NCBI GenBank assembly: GCA_020057225.1
Contig: JAGVGH010000278.1
Coordinates: 1 to 35,920 of the forward strand
DNA length: 35,920 bases
Direction: 5' to 3'
Source: Desulfobacterales bacterium
GTDB lineage: Bacteria; Desulfobacterota; Desulfobacteria; Desulfobacterales; Desulfatibacillaceae
Part shown: in pieces, positions 1 through 11,000 of the stretch
How positions within the stretch are numbered: the stretch's first letter is position 1
How the letters are laid out: every line of letters begins with the position of its first letter
Position numbers and translations under genes: made by a program
The notes under the pieces: generated by a model
The model's input: the letters and a program-made list of their open reading frames with translations, nothing else
Told to the model about the DNA's origin: nothing
The model's database searches: none

Positions 1-17
1 AGCGCAGGTTCACCCGA
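1..17 (+). repeat. Partial copy (3' half of hairpin) of a dispersed palindromic intergenic repeat
   Basis: agcgcaggttcacccg matches the 3' half of the hairpin at 20421-20458 (ccgggtggttctgcgcgaagcgcaggttcacccgg); truncated by window start. Confidence 0.55.
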
Positions 18-209
18 CAATATCCTCATATATCTTTAAGCAAGAATGCTCATATAAGTTAGCGCCTATGGGTTTCAACCCCAGGACATGGAACAGCCAG
101 TATCACCGCAAAAAACGCGGATAATCCGGACATAGAACCTAAACGCCTCCCAAATGCCCGGTCCGCCCGGGAGGACACCCTCTCCAGCGGCGAAAATCCC
201 TTTTTAACG

Positions 210-369
210 GAGGCAATCGCAAAACTCAAAGAAACGACAAATTTAACGCGGGCCGGATGGTTCCGCCCGAAGGGCATGTTCATCCAACACATAGAAATCA
301 TTTTAGAAATGTTGTGTACACACGGGCCTTGCTGCCCGGAACCTCCCAGCCTGCGCTTTATTTTGCAAT
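210..369 (+). repeat. Composite two-hairpin intergenic repeat (REP/BIME-like), copy in + orientation
   Basis: gaggcaatcgcaaaactcaaagaaacgacaaatttaacgcgggccggatggttccgcccgaagggc...catccaacacatagaaatcattttagaaatgttg...cccggaacctcccagcctgcgctttattttgcaat aligns along its whole length to the reverse complement of 18957-19115. Confidence 0.8.
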
Positions 370-482
370 ATAACCTGCTGCTTCCGGCGGCGCCCTCCAA
401 GCGCGGACGGCCGCCGCCGCCTCCTGTCTTCCCCCTCACGACCCCTGGGCGTAACTTTTCCTCATCCCTCATCCCTTCCCTC

Positions 483-665
483 TCACGACCCCTGGGCGTA
501 ACACCTCCGGGGCACCAGGCACGTGGGAGCAGGATTGCCAAAACCCCGGCCCTGGGGCGGCGGCAGCTTGCATCCCACCGCCAGCACCTCCTCCGCCACA
601 AGCTCAATCGCCCGAAGCCTGGGCGTTGTGTAGGCGCGCTTCTCCCTCTTGTCCTCATCCGTCAT
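483..665 (-). CDS. Candidate RiPP precursor peptide, 60 aa: MTDEDKREKRAYTTPRLRAIELVAEEVLAVGCKLPPPQGRGFGNPAPTCLVPRRCYAQGS
   Basis: Internal ATG at 665 of ORF 483..851. Start overlaps the 3' end of the radical SAM gene (stop at 655-657) by 11 nt. Leader-like N-terminus, then a Cys/Gly/Pro-rich C-terminal half with Cys32, Cys49 and Cys55. Located with PqqD-like and radical SAM/SPASM genes. Confidence 0.72.
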   Translation of the reverse strand: MTDEDKREKRAYTTPRLRAIELVAEEVLAVGCKLPPPQGRGFGNPAPTCLVPRRCYAQGS

Positions 666-1731
666 GGGACACCTCGCTTTCGCCTCCCAAAATGGCCGCG
701 TGCCGCAAATGGGCCATTTGGCAGATATAATCCGACACCGTTTCCGCCGATCCGGTTTCCAGTCCGAAAAAACCCGGGCATGCGTCGCAACACGCGGCTT
801 TATCGCATCGGGCGCAGGGGAAATCCGGCGCAACCGGTTGTTCCCTGACACGCTTCATAAGCGCCCAGCCCTCTTGAAACCTCCCCCCGGCCAGAGGATA
901 AGACGGCTCCCGGACCAAAAGACAGGGCCGGAGCACTCCCCCAGGGTCCACATGAAATTCTGTCAGCCCGGCCCCGCAGTTGTACAGAGCCTCGAACACG
1001 GGCCTGCCGGAGGTTTTCGCGTAGTAGTCGCGCCACAGCTTGAGGCGGCGCGGGTCGGAAAGCTCCTCCGCCACGGCCTCGGCGGGGGAAACCCGGAACG
1101 CGAGAGGCTCTTTGCCTCCGGAAAGCCCGGGCATAATGGCCGCGTCCACCCGGAAATCCACGCCAAGGTCCCGGGCGATATCCCGCATCTGATGGATACC
1201 GCCGGAGTTGAGCGTCATCTGCACGGTCTTAAGGCTCACACGGACCCCCCGGGAGCGCAGCGCGCGGACGCCTTCCAGACAGGCGGAAAACGACCCCGGC
1301 GCGCCTGTCACCCGTGCGCTGGTTTCCGGACCCGCCCCGTACAGGCTCACTTCCACCACGTGGGGAGGATATACCGAGAACGCGTCGAGCGCCTCCGGCG
1401 TAATGACTGTCCCGTTGGTGAAAACCGTGGTGACAATCCCCTGTTTCGCGGCCCGGGTGTAAATTTTTGGAAAATCGGGCCGAAGCAAAGGCTCGCCGCC
1501 TGTAAGCAAGAGGTAGAGGCAGCCTTCTGTTGCCAGGGTGTCCACAAGGGAAAGCCAAAAAGCCTCGGGAAGCTCCTCCTGGTCCGCCGCGTCCCTGGCG
1601 TAGCAGTGGGCGCACCGGAGGTTGCAGCGCCTTGTTAACTCGATGGTCCCGGAAAGGGGCACCCGGAGCGCGGCCATTTTGTGGTTGAGGGAATCGTAGA
1701 ACGCCTGCCTGGTGTTCCGGGAGTCCATCAT
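655..1731 (-). CDS. Radical SAM/SPASM domain peptide maturase-like protein
   Basis: CNLRCAHCY (CxxxCxxC) near the N-terminus. C-terminal Cys-rich SPASM-like region (CGAGLTEFHVDPGGVLRPC...CARCDKAACCDACPG...C). Overlaps the upstream PqqD-like gene by 4 nt. Confidence 0.93.
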   Translation of the reverse strand: MMDSRNTRQAFYDSLNHKMAALRVPLSGTIELTRRCNLRCAHCYARDAADQEELPEAFWLSLVDTLATEGCLYLLLTGGEPLLRPDFPKIYTRAAKQGIVTTVFTNGTVITPEALDAFSVYPPHVVEVSLYGAGPETSARVTGAPGSFSACLEGVRALRSRGVRVSLKTVQMTLNSGGIHQMRDIARDLGVDFRVDAAIMPGLSGGKEPLAFRVSPAEAVAEELSDPRRLKLWRDYYAKTSGRPVFEALYNCGAGLTEFHVDPGGVLRPCLLVREPSYPLAGGRFQEGWALMKRVREQPVAPDFPCARCDKAACCDACPGFFGLETGSAETVSDYICQMAHLRHAAILGGESEVSHDG

Positions 1732-2015
1732 CCCTTTCTTTCCACAAGCCCCGCCGCGAGAAGCTCCCCGGCAAAGGCGAGCACCTCTTCCCCGGCGTTT
1801 TCGGGCGCGTTGTCAAAGGCTTCCGCGACCATGCCCGCCACGTCCCCCAGGGTGCGGACGCCGTCCAGGCGCTCCCAGACAAAGGCGCCCACCGGGTCCA
1901 GGGAGTAGATGCGGCGCATGTCCGCGAGCCTGCCCTTGACAGGGACAAGCAGGGTCTCCCCGGCGATTGCCCGGGTCACCACATCCGGCGCCTTTGTGAG
2001 CAACGCTTCCCGCAA
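1728..2015 (-). CDS. PqqD family protein (RiPP recognition element-like)
   Basis: 95 aa; 'RRIYSLDPVGAFVWERLDGVRTLGDVAGMVAEAFDN...VLAFAGELLAAGLVERKG' has the typical PqqD winged-helix pattern. Adjacent to radical SAM gene. Confidence 0.9.
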   Translation of the reverse strand: MREALLTKAPDVVTRAIAGETLLVPVKGRLADMRRIYSLDPVGAFVWERLDGVRTLGDVAGMVAEAFDNAPENAGEEVLAFAGELLAAGLVERKG

Positions 2016-2033
2016 AGAAAACCTCCCGCCCTG

Positions 2034-5000
2034 TCAGTAGGGCACACCCGGCGGCCGCAGGTCTTTGGGGAATCGCAAGGCCGGGTCGCCGAAAAGATTG
2101 TAAATGGACGGCATAAGGGTATCCCCCGTGCGTCCCCTGTAATTTACAAGAGCCTCCAAAAGCGCGTCGCCCAGCCGCGCCCGGCCCAGAACAAAGACCG
2201 ATTTGACAAGCTCCTCCGAGAGGGTCCGCGCCCGCACATGGAGGGAAAGTCCCGCAGTGGACCACATGGCGATGGCGCCTCCCTGGGGCGTGACGGTCAA
2301 GTCTTCGGAGAGGAAGTCCACGCCCGGAATTTCAAAGCGCCCCACGTTGCAGGTGTAGGCCCCCACCACAGGAAGCCCCGCCGCGGGCGTAAGCCCGGGC
2401 ACGTCGGAGTTGACCAAAAAGCCCTCGTCGGCAAACTGGCCGAACCCGCCATGCCCCATATAGTTGACGAAAACAGCACCCTCCTGCCACGCGCCGATAA
2501 GCGCTTCCCGGGCGTTTTCAACAGTCCGGTTGGAAAGGTAGATTTTGTTCTTCTGGTACTTGGACGGGAAGAGCGCCCCCGCGGCGTCGGAGTCTCCGGG
2601 GAAATTCGAGCCGGCCTGGGGCTGGTCCGCGGCAAGGACGACCCGCTGCTGCCAGGGCGCGGAGTCCCGCGCCTCATAGCTGATGATTTTATCCGCCAGG
2701 GCGAGAAGCTCCGCCGCGGAGGACACGGGAAGCCGCCCCACCGCGATTTCAGGAATCCTGTCATCCCCCTCCACATCCCCGTACAGGCTGTCCGAGGCGA
2801 ACAGGCCCTCGGGCGTGCCCGCCATGATGGCGGGGACGTGGTTGCCGCCGCAGCCCAAAAGCTCTTTGTAATCATAAGAGCCGTCCCCGGCAAGGAGAAC
2901 ATAGAGGGGCGGCGTTGTCCATGTGGAGCGCGCGTGGGCGAGAAACGCCCGGATGGCGGCGGGGTCGTAATTTCCGTGGTTGAACACGTCCATCACGTCC
3001 TCGACCGTGACCACCATGGAAGAGAGGCCCTGGCCCGCGCGGTGGGCGGCCAGGGGTGCCGCGGCGTCCGCAAACGCCCTGGGCGCGATGACCAGCCATT
3101 GGGCGGCGTTGGCCGCGCTTAAAAGGTCCGGAGGGTCTCCCGCGGCGCTCATCCCGGCGGGCGCAAAGGGGTTTGCCATGTCCGCGGCCAGATAGCGCCT
3201 TGCATAGACACCGGGTTCAAAGCTCAAGCGCCATTTGCCCGCCTGGGAATCCACAGTGGTCCCTCCCAGGCGGACCGGCAGGCCCGGGGTGGAAAGGTCA
3301 AAGACGGCAAGGCCGGCGCTGTCAAACCCTCCCACGGTTACCACCGGGTCCTCCAGTCCGTCCATCACAAGCTGGCCGTTTTCCGCCAGGGTTTGGCGGG
3401 GCCATGTCAGGTCGAAGGAGTCCACGGCCACATAGCTGTACTCGGCGCCGGTGTCCAGAAGCGCGGTGACGGTTACAATGTTGCCTGTTTCCGCCAGCAG
3501 GGAGGCGTCAAAATCAAAGGACGCGGTCCGGGAGGCCATGCCGTCCAAAGTGGCGTCTCCCGCCACCGTGCCGTTCACGCGCACCCGGACATGATGGTCC
3601 TCCGCCGCTGTGGCGGAAATCCCTTTGAGCGCCACTTCGATGGACGCGGCGCCCGGGCCGGACGCAAGGCCCGGCGCGTCCACCGTGGCCGTGAGGGTGT
3701 CGCTTTCAGGGACGCCCGCCAAAAGCGTGACCCAGGCCCAGAAATCGGCGTCCGGGTCATCATGGTAATCGGTCAGAGCCTCGTGCTCCTCCTCGAAGTG
3801 CCGGGTGTAAGGGAACACAGAAGGCGCGGACGCGGGGGCCGGGCCGTTTTGCACGGGCGCGGTTCGAAGTTCCGCCGCGGCCTGGAGAATCCACAGGGCG
3901 TCCAGGGTGTCCGCCGCCCCGTCTCCTGTGGCGTCTCCGGCCCAGGCCGGGCGGCTTCCCTCTTGCGGTCCCATTCCCGCGGCGAGCCTTAAAACCGCCA
4001 CCGCGTCGCCGACTCCGGGGGTGCCCGAGCCGTCCACGTCTCCTGTCATTTCCCTGGGCAACAGGCGGCCCTGGCCCGGAGCGAGCCAGTAGATGTTTTC
4101 GGTCGTGTAATTCGATTCCGGGTTTTCCCCGATAAAGAAGAGGGAGGCGTAGTCTTCAGTCGGGAACCAGGGCACGTCCGCGCCCTTGTTGGTGAGCGCG
4201 ATCCCGTTTGCCGCCAGAAGGCTTCTAAACGCCTCCGTTGTCAGTCCCAGAAGGGGCGCGGCATCCGCCGCAAGAATCCGGTGGAGTCCGGGCCGGGCGA
4301 CCTGGATTCGGATGCGCGTTCCCGGCTCCGTGTCCAGGGTCTGCATTCCCTTTTCCGAGGCGGCCGGGGCGGCCTCTTCCGGCGCCGGGGAATCGGCGCG
4401 GGCCGGATGGGGCGCGCTGGCAAACGCCTCCGCGCTGTCCGGAACCCCGTCGGGTCTTTCCCCGGGTGTCACCGTGAAAGGACCATAGACCGGGCGCCTG
4501 CCCCCGGCCTCCAGTTCCACCAGCCTATACACGGACTCTCCCTGCAGGGGCGCGTCCGGGTCAACCAGCCTGTACCATCCGCCCTGGGGCGCGGAGTGGA
4601 AGCCGGGAACAGGCCGCGCGTTGACGCGGGTCCAGGTTTGCGCCCCGGTGTCAAAGCGTTCGAGGTAGAACCCCAGGGTCCGGTTCTCGCTCACGGTCTC
4701 CCAACAGACCACAAGGCGGCCCGCCTCGGCGAATGCTCCAAAGGAGGCGATGACAGCCCGGGTGGCCACCAGGGCGGCCACGCTGTCCAGGTCCACCACC
4801 ACGTCGCCAAGGGGGTCGGTATAGGAAAGGCTGATGTTTTCCGTGTTGTTTGGAGTCACATACAGGCGCCCGTCCCCGGGCACGCTGGTCTCGCTGTCCA
4901 GGGGCAGCTCGAACAGGTAGCGCAGGGAATTGTTGGCGAAAATCCCCGTGTCCGGTCCTGTCTCGTAGAGGGTCACGGTCTCGGAGTCGCCGTCCGGCGA

Positions 5001-8000
5001 GGTGACCGTGACAGTGATGCTCTCGATAAGGTCGGGGTTCTCGTTGTGGTCCGGGTCAAACACCTTGAGGTGGATGGTGTCGTGTTCCTCGTAGATGCTG
5101 AACTCTCCGCCGGGAGTGACAGGGTTGCCCGAGGCGTCGGTGAAGTTCGCCGTGGGGATGCTCCGGACCACGTGGGTGACGGAATCGGTGGCGGGGTCCA
5201 CGAACTCGCCGCTCACCGCATAGACGGTGTTGGTGACAGATCCTGTTTCGGGAGGGTTGTTGACTGTGATCTGATAGGTCACGGTCATGCTCCTGCCCGG
5301 CAGTAGTGAATACGCGTCCGAGGCGGACACGAGGTCCAGCGGCGCGTCCCCGGGCTGGGTTTTGGTGGTGAAGATATTTGTAAAATCAATCCCCTGCACC
5401 CAGGCGGCGAAATTTTCGCCGGTGCGCACGCGCTGGAGCCGGACGGAGGTGTTGGCCGCATACCGCGCGGAGAAATCCGGAGTGGGGTAGTTGTTCCCGT
5501 CGTTAGCTCCGCTGTTGTAGGAAAGGGCCATACTCTGGCTGGGGGAAAGGGCCGTGTCAACGGTCACGTCATAGCTTGTGAGGTCCGAGTCCCCGTTGGC
5601 TTTGAAGCGGTAGTCCACAGCCAGGCCCGAATGGGTGAGGGCGTAAACATCGAAGTCCTTGGCCAGGGCGTAATGCAGGCCAACGGCCACAAGGGTTTCG
5701 TTGGTGTTTTGGGCGACGCCGTTGCCAAGGGTGATGACCGCGCCTTCGAGCTGCCTGCCCGTGCCCTGGGTGTCGGTGAATCCCGTGCCCCAGACCCAGG
5801 TGTTGTCACGGACCACGGAGGAGATGGCGGACGTGTTGTACCCGGTTGTCGCGTCCACGCCCGCGCCGCCCGCCGAGCCTGTCACGTTTCTTCGCTGCAC
5901 GGTCCACTCGCTGCCCCATTCCAAAACCATCACCGTGCTGGTGGAGGCGGCCCGGTTGAGGGTGGCGCTCCGGGACCAGTTGATAGTGCCGGTCCCGGAA
6001 GGCCAGTAGCGCAGATGGCAGCAGGACATGTTGTTTTGCGATGTGTCCGCGCTGTTGATTCCCGCGCCGTTGGCGCCGGCCATGAGCAGAACCTGGTTCA
6101 GGCTGGTCCAGCCTATGGCCGAGGTGTCCGTGCCGCTGGTGACGTTCAAGCCGTGGGAGGTCCGCTGCACGTCCAAAAGCCGGAATCCCTTGGTGCCGGT
6201 GGCGGCGCTGTCCGCGCACTCCACCACTGTCACCACTCCGGTCCAGTTTTGGTTGGACCCGTTTCGTTGCAGGCGGACAACACGCGGTCCGGAGCTTACG
6301 TTGAGGTCGCCCGTGCCAAAGGGATCCTGGATGAGCGAGGCATAGGTCACGTCCGGACCTTCATTCCCGCTCCGGTTGGGCGTGCCCTGGATGATGACGA
6401 AATAGTTGGGCGAAAGGTCCTGGTTCAGCGTGAGGTCGTAGGTGGTTCCCGTGAAGGTTGCCACGGGGATGTAGTATTCCGTCACCCGGAACGCCTGGAC
6501 GGGAGCCGTGACGCTGGTGCTGTTCGCAACGTGGGTGGTGCCGGGCGCCAGGGGGTCTTTCACCACAACCCCGGTGGCCTCGGCAAGACCGGTGTTGGCC
6601 ACTGTCACCGTGTAGGTCACTGTATCCCCGGGATAGAGCGGATCCACTCCGTCCGATGTTTTATCCACTGTCAGCCGCGTCACCTGGGCTGTATCCGTCG
6701 AGGAGTTGTTGCCGGTGTTGGTTTCCCCGGTTCCCGTGTTCACCGTGGCCGTGTTGGAGACACTGGGGAAGGCCGCGTCCAGAACGGTGACCGTCACTGT
6801 GATGGGCGGCAGACTTTCCCCGGGTCCCAGGGGACTGCCCGCCGAGACCGGATAGGTCCAGGTCACGGTGGGCACGCCTGTTTCGTTGACCGTCCATCCC
6901 GGGGCCGAACCGGACACATAGGAAACGCCCGCCGGGAAGGTGTCTGTCACGGTGACCTGGGAGGTCTGGGTCGCCGTGCCGCTGTTGGAAACGGATATCG
7001 CATACTGGGCGGTCTGGTTTACTGAAAACGCGCCTGTGTGGGCTTTGAAAACCGCCAGGTCCACTCCCGGCGCGGGCAGCACCTCCAGGGAGGCGATGCC
7101 CGTGTGGGTCACCTGGTTTTCCGTGCCCTCCTTGGCCCGCACCGTGGCTGTCCAGAAGCCCACAGGACCGTTGGACGGGATGTTTAAGGCGTACTCGTAG
7201 GTCTTGGTGGCCGCGCCCGAATCGTTGACCATGGGCATGGCGGCGCCCGAAACCACGGTGTCGCCGTTGGCGTCCACCACGTCCAGGGTGGCGGATGTGA
7301 TGTCCGCGGAGCCAAAGGGGTCCCCCGCAACAGCCCGCACATACACGGTGTTGGCCACGTTGGCCTGGGCCACCAGGGTTCCGCCCGCGTAGGCCGCCGT
7401 GTAAAAGCCCACCGAGTCCACATTGATGACAGTGTTGAACTGCATCTCTGTGAAGGACCGCAGGCCCGAAACCGTGTCCAGGGGATACACCCGTATCTGG
7501 CGCGTGCCGGTTCCGCTCTCGAGAAGAGCCACATTGACGTTGAGCCAGGAGCCTGCGGGAATGGTGATATCCGTGGCCGGCGTGATGGCCAGGTTGGCCG
7601 TGAAAAGCTGCACCACGGTGGTCAGCGCGCCCGTGAAGTTCCACGTGTAGGTGCCGATGGTTTGGGTAACCGCGCCCGCGGCCGAGAGTGTCACCCGGAC
7701 GTTTCGGTTTGTGGTGGTGTCCCCGGCGCGGGTCATGAGGAGATAAACGGGAATGACTCCCTGGTCCCGCTCGATCACGATGGCCCTTTGGGCCACGGGT
7801 GTAAGCGGCCAGTTGGTCGAGGCGTTCTCGTTGATTTGCACGTAGTTTTGAGGAGCCGCCGGGGGTGTCCGAACAAGGGTGGGACTCTGGCTGAGATACA
7901 GGGGCTTGGTGCCCGCGCCGGGAAGCTGGGAGTCCTGCACATAGACCGTGGGGGCTGTTGCCGTGCCGCCAGGGCCTGCGGGGTTGGTGATGGCCGCGCT

Positions 8001-11000
8001 GTTGTTGATGGCGGTTCCCGCGGCCAGCGGGGTGTCAACGCGCAGCGAAAACACAACGTCCGTTTGCCCGTAGGCCGGAACCGAAATCCCCGTGACAGAC
8101 AGCCTTCCCGTGCCGTTGGCCCCTCCCGCGAGCATCTGACACGTTGCGCCGGGGGGACACGAAACCGCCTGGGGAGTGTTGGTGTTGGCGGGCATGTCAT
8201 CGCTTAAGGTCACTCCCGAGACCGCCACGCCCCCGCTTTCGACAACCGTCACCGTGTACATGAGGGTGTCGCCGGGGTTCACATCCCCGCCGTTCACGTC
8301 CCCCACGTCCTTGACCGGGGCGGAGAGGTCCGGGCCGATGACCACGGTGGGGTCGCTGAACGAGTTGTTGCCTGTGTCCGGGTCCGCGTAGGCCACAGGC
8401 GCGGTGACCGTGACCGAGTTGGTCACCGAGGAGACCGCGGCCGCCCCAGGCCGCACCACGAGTTCGATAATAGGAAGCCCTGTCCCTGGCCGGAATCCGC
8501 CCACGCAGGGATTGGTAAAGGTGATGGCGGGAAGCGCCGCCGTGTTGACAGTCCAGCCTGTGGCCGATGCCGAGACAAACGTCATTCCCGCGGGCAGGAC
8601 ATCGGTCACGGTTATCGGATGGGTCACGAGGTTTTCCGTGATGGTGCTGGGCCCCGCGTTATAGACCTCGATCCAGTAGAGCGCGTCCACGCCGGACTGG
8701 AAGTTACCGATGTGGCTTTTGATGGTGTAAATGTCCGCGGTGGGCTGGGAATAGACCCTTATGTCCTCGTCGGTCTCCGGATCCTCTCCCGGGGGTGTGC
8801 CCGCGTCCTGGGCGATGATGCCGTTGTCGTCAATGGCCCCGGTCTCTGTGCTGGCGGCGCTGGCCGTGTTATCGTAGGTTCCCGCCGCGACTCCGACGGT
8901 GCTGACGGTGAAGGCTATGGAGAGGGCGCCGCCGGGACTGATGGTCCATGTGCCCCAGGTGAGGCTGGACGCGCCCGCGGCGGGGGTGAGGAATCCGGTG
9001 CGCGACGCGCCGGTTTCCACAATGGTGTCTGTGGAGGCAAGCGGCATTCCGCCGACAAGGGTGTCCGAGACCGTGACCCCGGTGAGGGGAAGGGTGCCGG
9101 TGTTTCGTACCACCACGCGATAAACAGCGGTGGGATAGGCCGGGTCCGAGACCGCCACCAGGGCGTCCTTGTCAATGGTCATCCAGTGCCGGACGGTGAT
9201 GTCCTCGTCGGTTTCCGGGTCCAGGCCCGGCGGCGTGTCCAGGTCCTGGGCCACGGCGCCCGAGTCGTCAACAGGCCCGGTTTCAGCGCTCTGGGCAAGG
9301 GCGCCGTTGTCGTAGGTTCCCTCGGCCACCGTGGCCGCCACGGCCACGTCAAAGGTGATGGCGACGCTGCCCCCGGACTGGATGGTCCATGTTCCCCAAA
9401 GCGGCGTGCCGGTGCCCGCCGTTGGATTGGTTGTGCTGGTGCGCGTGGCGCTTTCGGCGGTGATGGAGACGGTGCCGGCGTAGGTGAATCCCGGCTGGAG
9501 GTAGTCCTGGGCGGTCACGCCGGTGACCTGGGTGGCGCTGGAGTTCCGGAGCGTGATGGTGTAGCGCGCGTTCCCGGGCGCGAGAACCTCGGGCGTGCCG
9601 GTGTCCTTGTCTATGGTGAGGGCTGTGACGGTTATGTCCTCGTCGTTTTCCGGGTCCTCGTTGCCGGGAGTGCCCAGATCCTGGGCCGCGGTGCCGATAT
9701 CGTTGATGTCGCCCGTCTGGGTGCTGTATGCCTCCAGAGTGTTGTCATACACCCCGGGCGCGACAGCCGCCCCCGCGTTGACCCGGAAAACGATGGTGAC
9801 CCCGCCCCCGGCCTGAAGGTCCCATCCCCCCCAGTAAGGCGTGGTGTCTCCGGCGGAGGGATTGTCCGTCCAGGTGCGGGTCCCGTTGGTGAGCGTGATG
9901 GAAAGATTGGAGTTGAAGGTGAAGCCTGTGGGCAGGGTGTCTGAAAAGTCCACATCGGTAACAGGCGTATCGCTAATGTTCCTGGCTGTTATGGTGTAGT
10001 CCGCGGTGCCTCCGGACTGGGCGTAGGGAGTCGCCGCGTCCTTGTCCACCACCAGGGAGGTCACCTGCATAATGGCGTTGTCCCAGGGGGAGAACACCTG
10101 GCTTCCCTCAAGCCGCTCGCCGCGCGCCCGGGCCGTGTTGACCGCGATCATGCCCTGGGTCACGGTGGCGTCGGTGACGATGCCGAACGTGAGGTTGAGG
10201 GTTTCCCCAGTGCGCATGTTGAGCCCGCCCAGGGTGGCGTTGGACCAGGTAATGTTCTGCCCGGCTATGGAGGGGTTGGCGGCGGTGCCCAGAATGAGGG
10301 AGTTGTCCGGCAACTGGATGACGGTGCTGTCCGCCACATAGCTCCATCCGGCGGGCAAAAGGTCGGACACGGAGATGTTGAGCACGGGGAATTCGTAGGT
10401 GGTGATGGTAAGCGACACGGTGGAGACCTTGCCCGCCACGGGCGCCACCACTGACGGGTCAACGGTCTTGTCAATGGCCAGGGTGAGGTCCAGCCAGTCC
10501 CTGTCCATGGGCAAAATGGTGGAGCCGAGGTCGAGATAGGGCACGCTTGTCCCGGCCCTGTCCGGGTCCTGGCCCCAGGTCACGACGATGGGGCTGGTCG
10601 AGAAAATATGCATGCCCGTGTTGTTGTTGTCCGGGTCAAAAATCTTTTGGGCCTCCAGGCGGTCCAGAGTGTAGGTCTGGTCAATCACGCCATCGGTGGG
10701 GGAGAAATCCACGAACACCACGGTCTCGTCCTGGGTCACGGTGACATAGGCCGGGGAGCCGTTGTTGGCCGGTGGAACCTGGGAGGTGCCGGGCGCCCAG
10801 GTGAGATGGTAGTCGTCCGTGAGCACATTGGCGGGAACCAGGCTGTAGCCCCACTCGTAGGTGATGGATTCGGCGTCCGAGGAGCCAATACCCCAGAAGA
10901 TGTCGTCGGAGTAGAGATATACGCCGGAATTTACGGGGACATACCTGCCCGCCCCGTCGGAGTAAGAGAGTGTTGTCCGGGCACCCACTAAAAACTGGCC

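Noticed and set aside
59-848. ORFs 59..658 (-) and 276..848 (+) near window start
   Set aside because: They span intergenic repeats and overlap the radical SAM and precursor genes; composition is not protein-like.
4281-10347. Long antisense/alternate-frame ORFs over the giant gene (e.g. 4281..5306 +, 5631..7025 +, 8619..9944 +, 6661..7644 -)
   Set aside because: Low-complexity Arg/Gly/Pro/His-rich translations typical of shadow frames in GC-rich genes; no domain motifs, and the minus-strand giant ORF has clear domains throughout.
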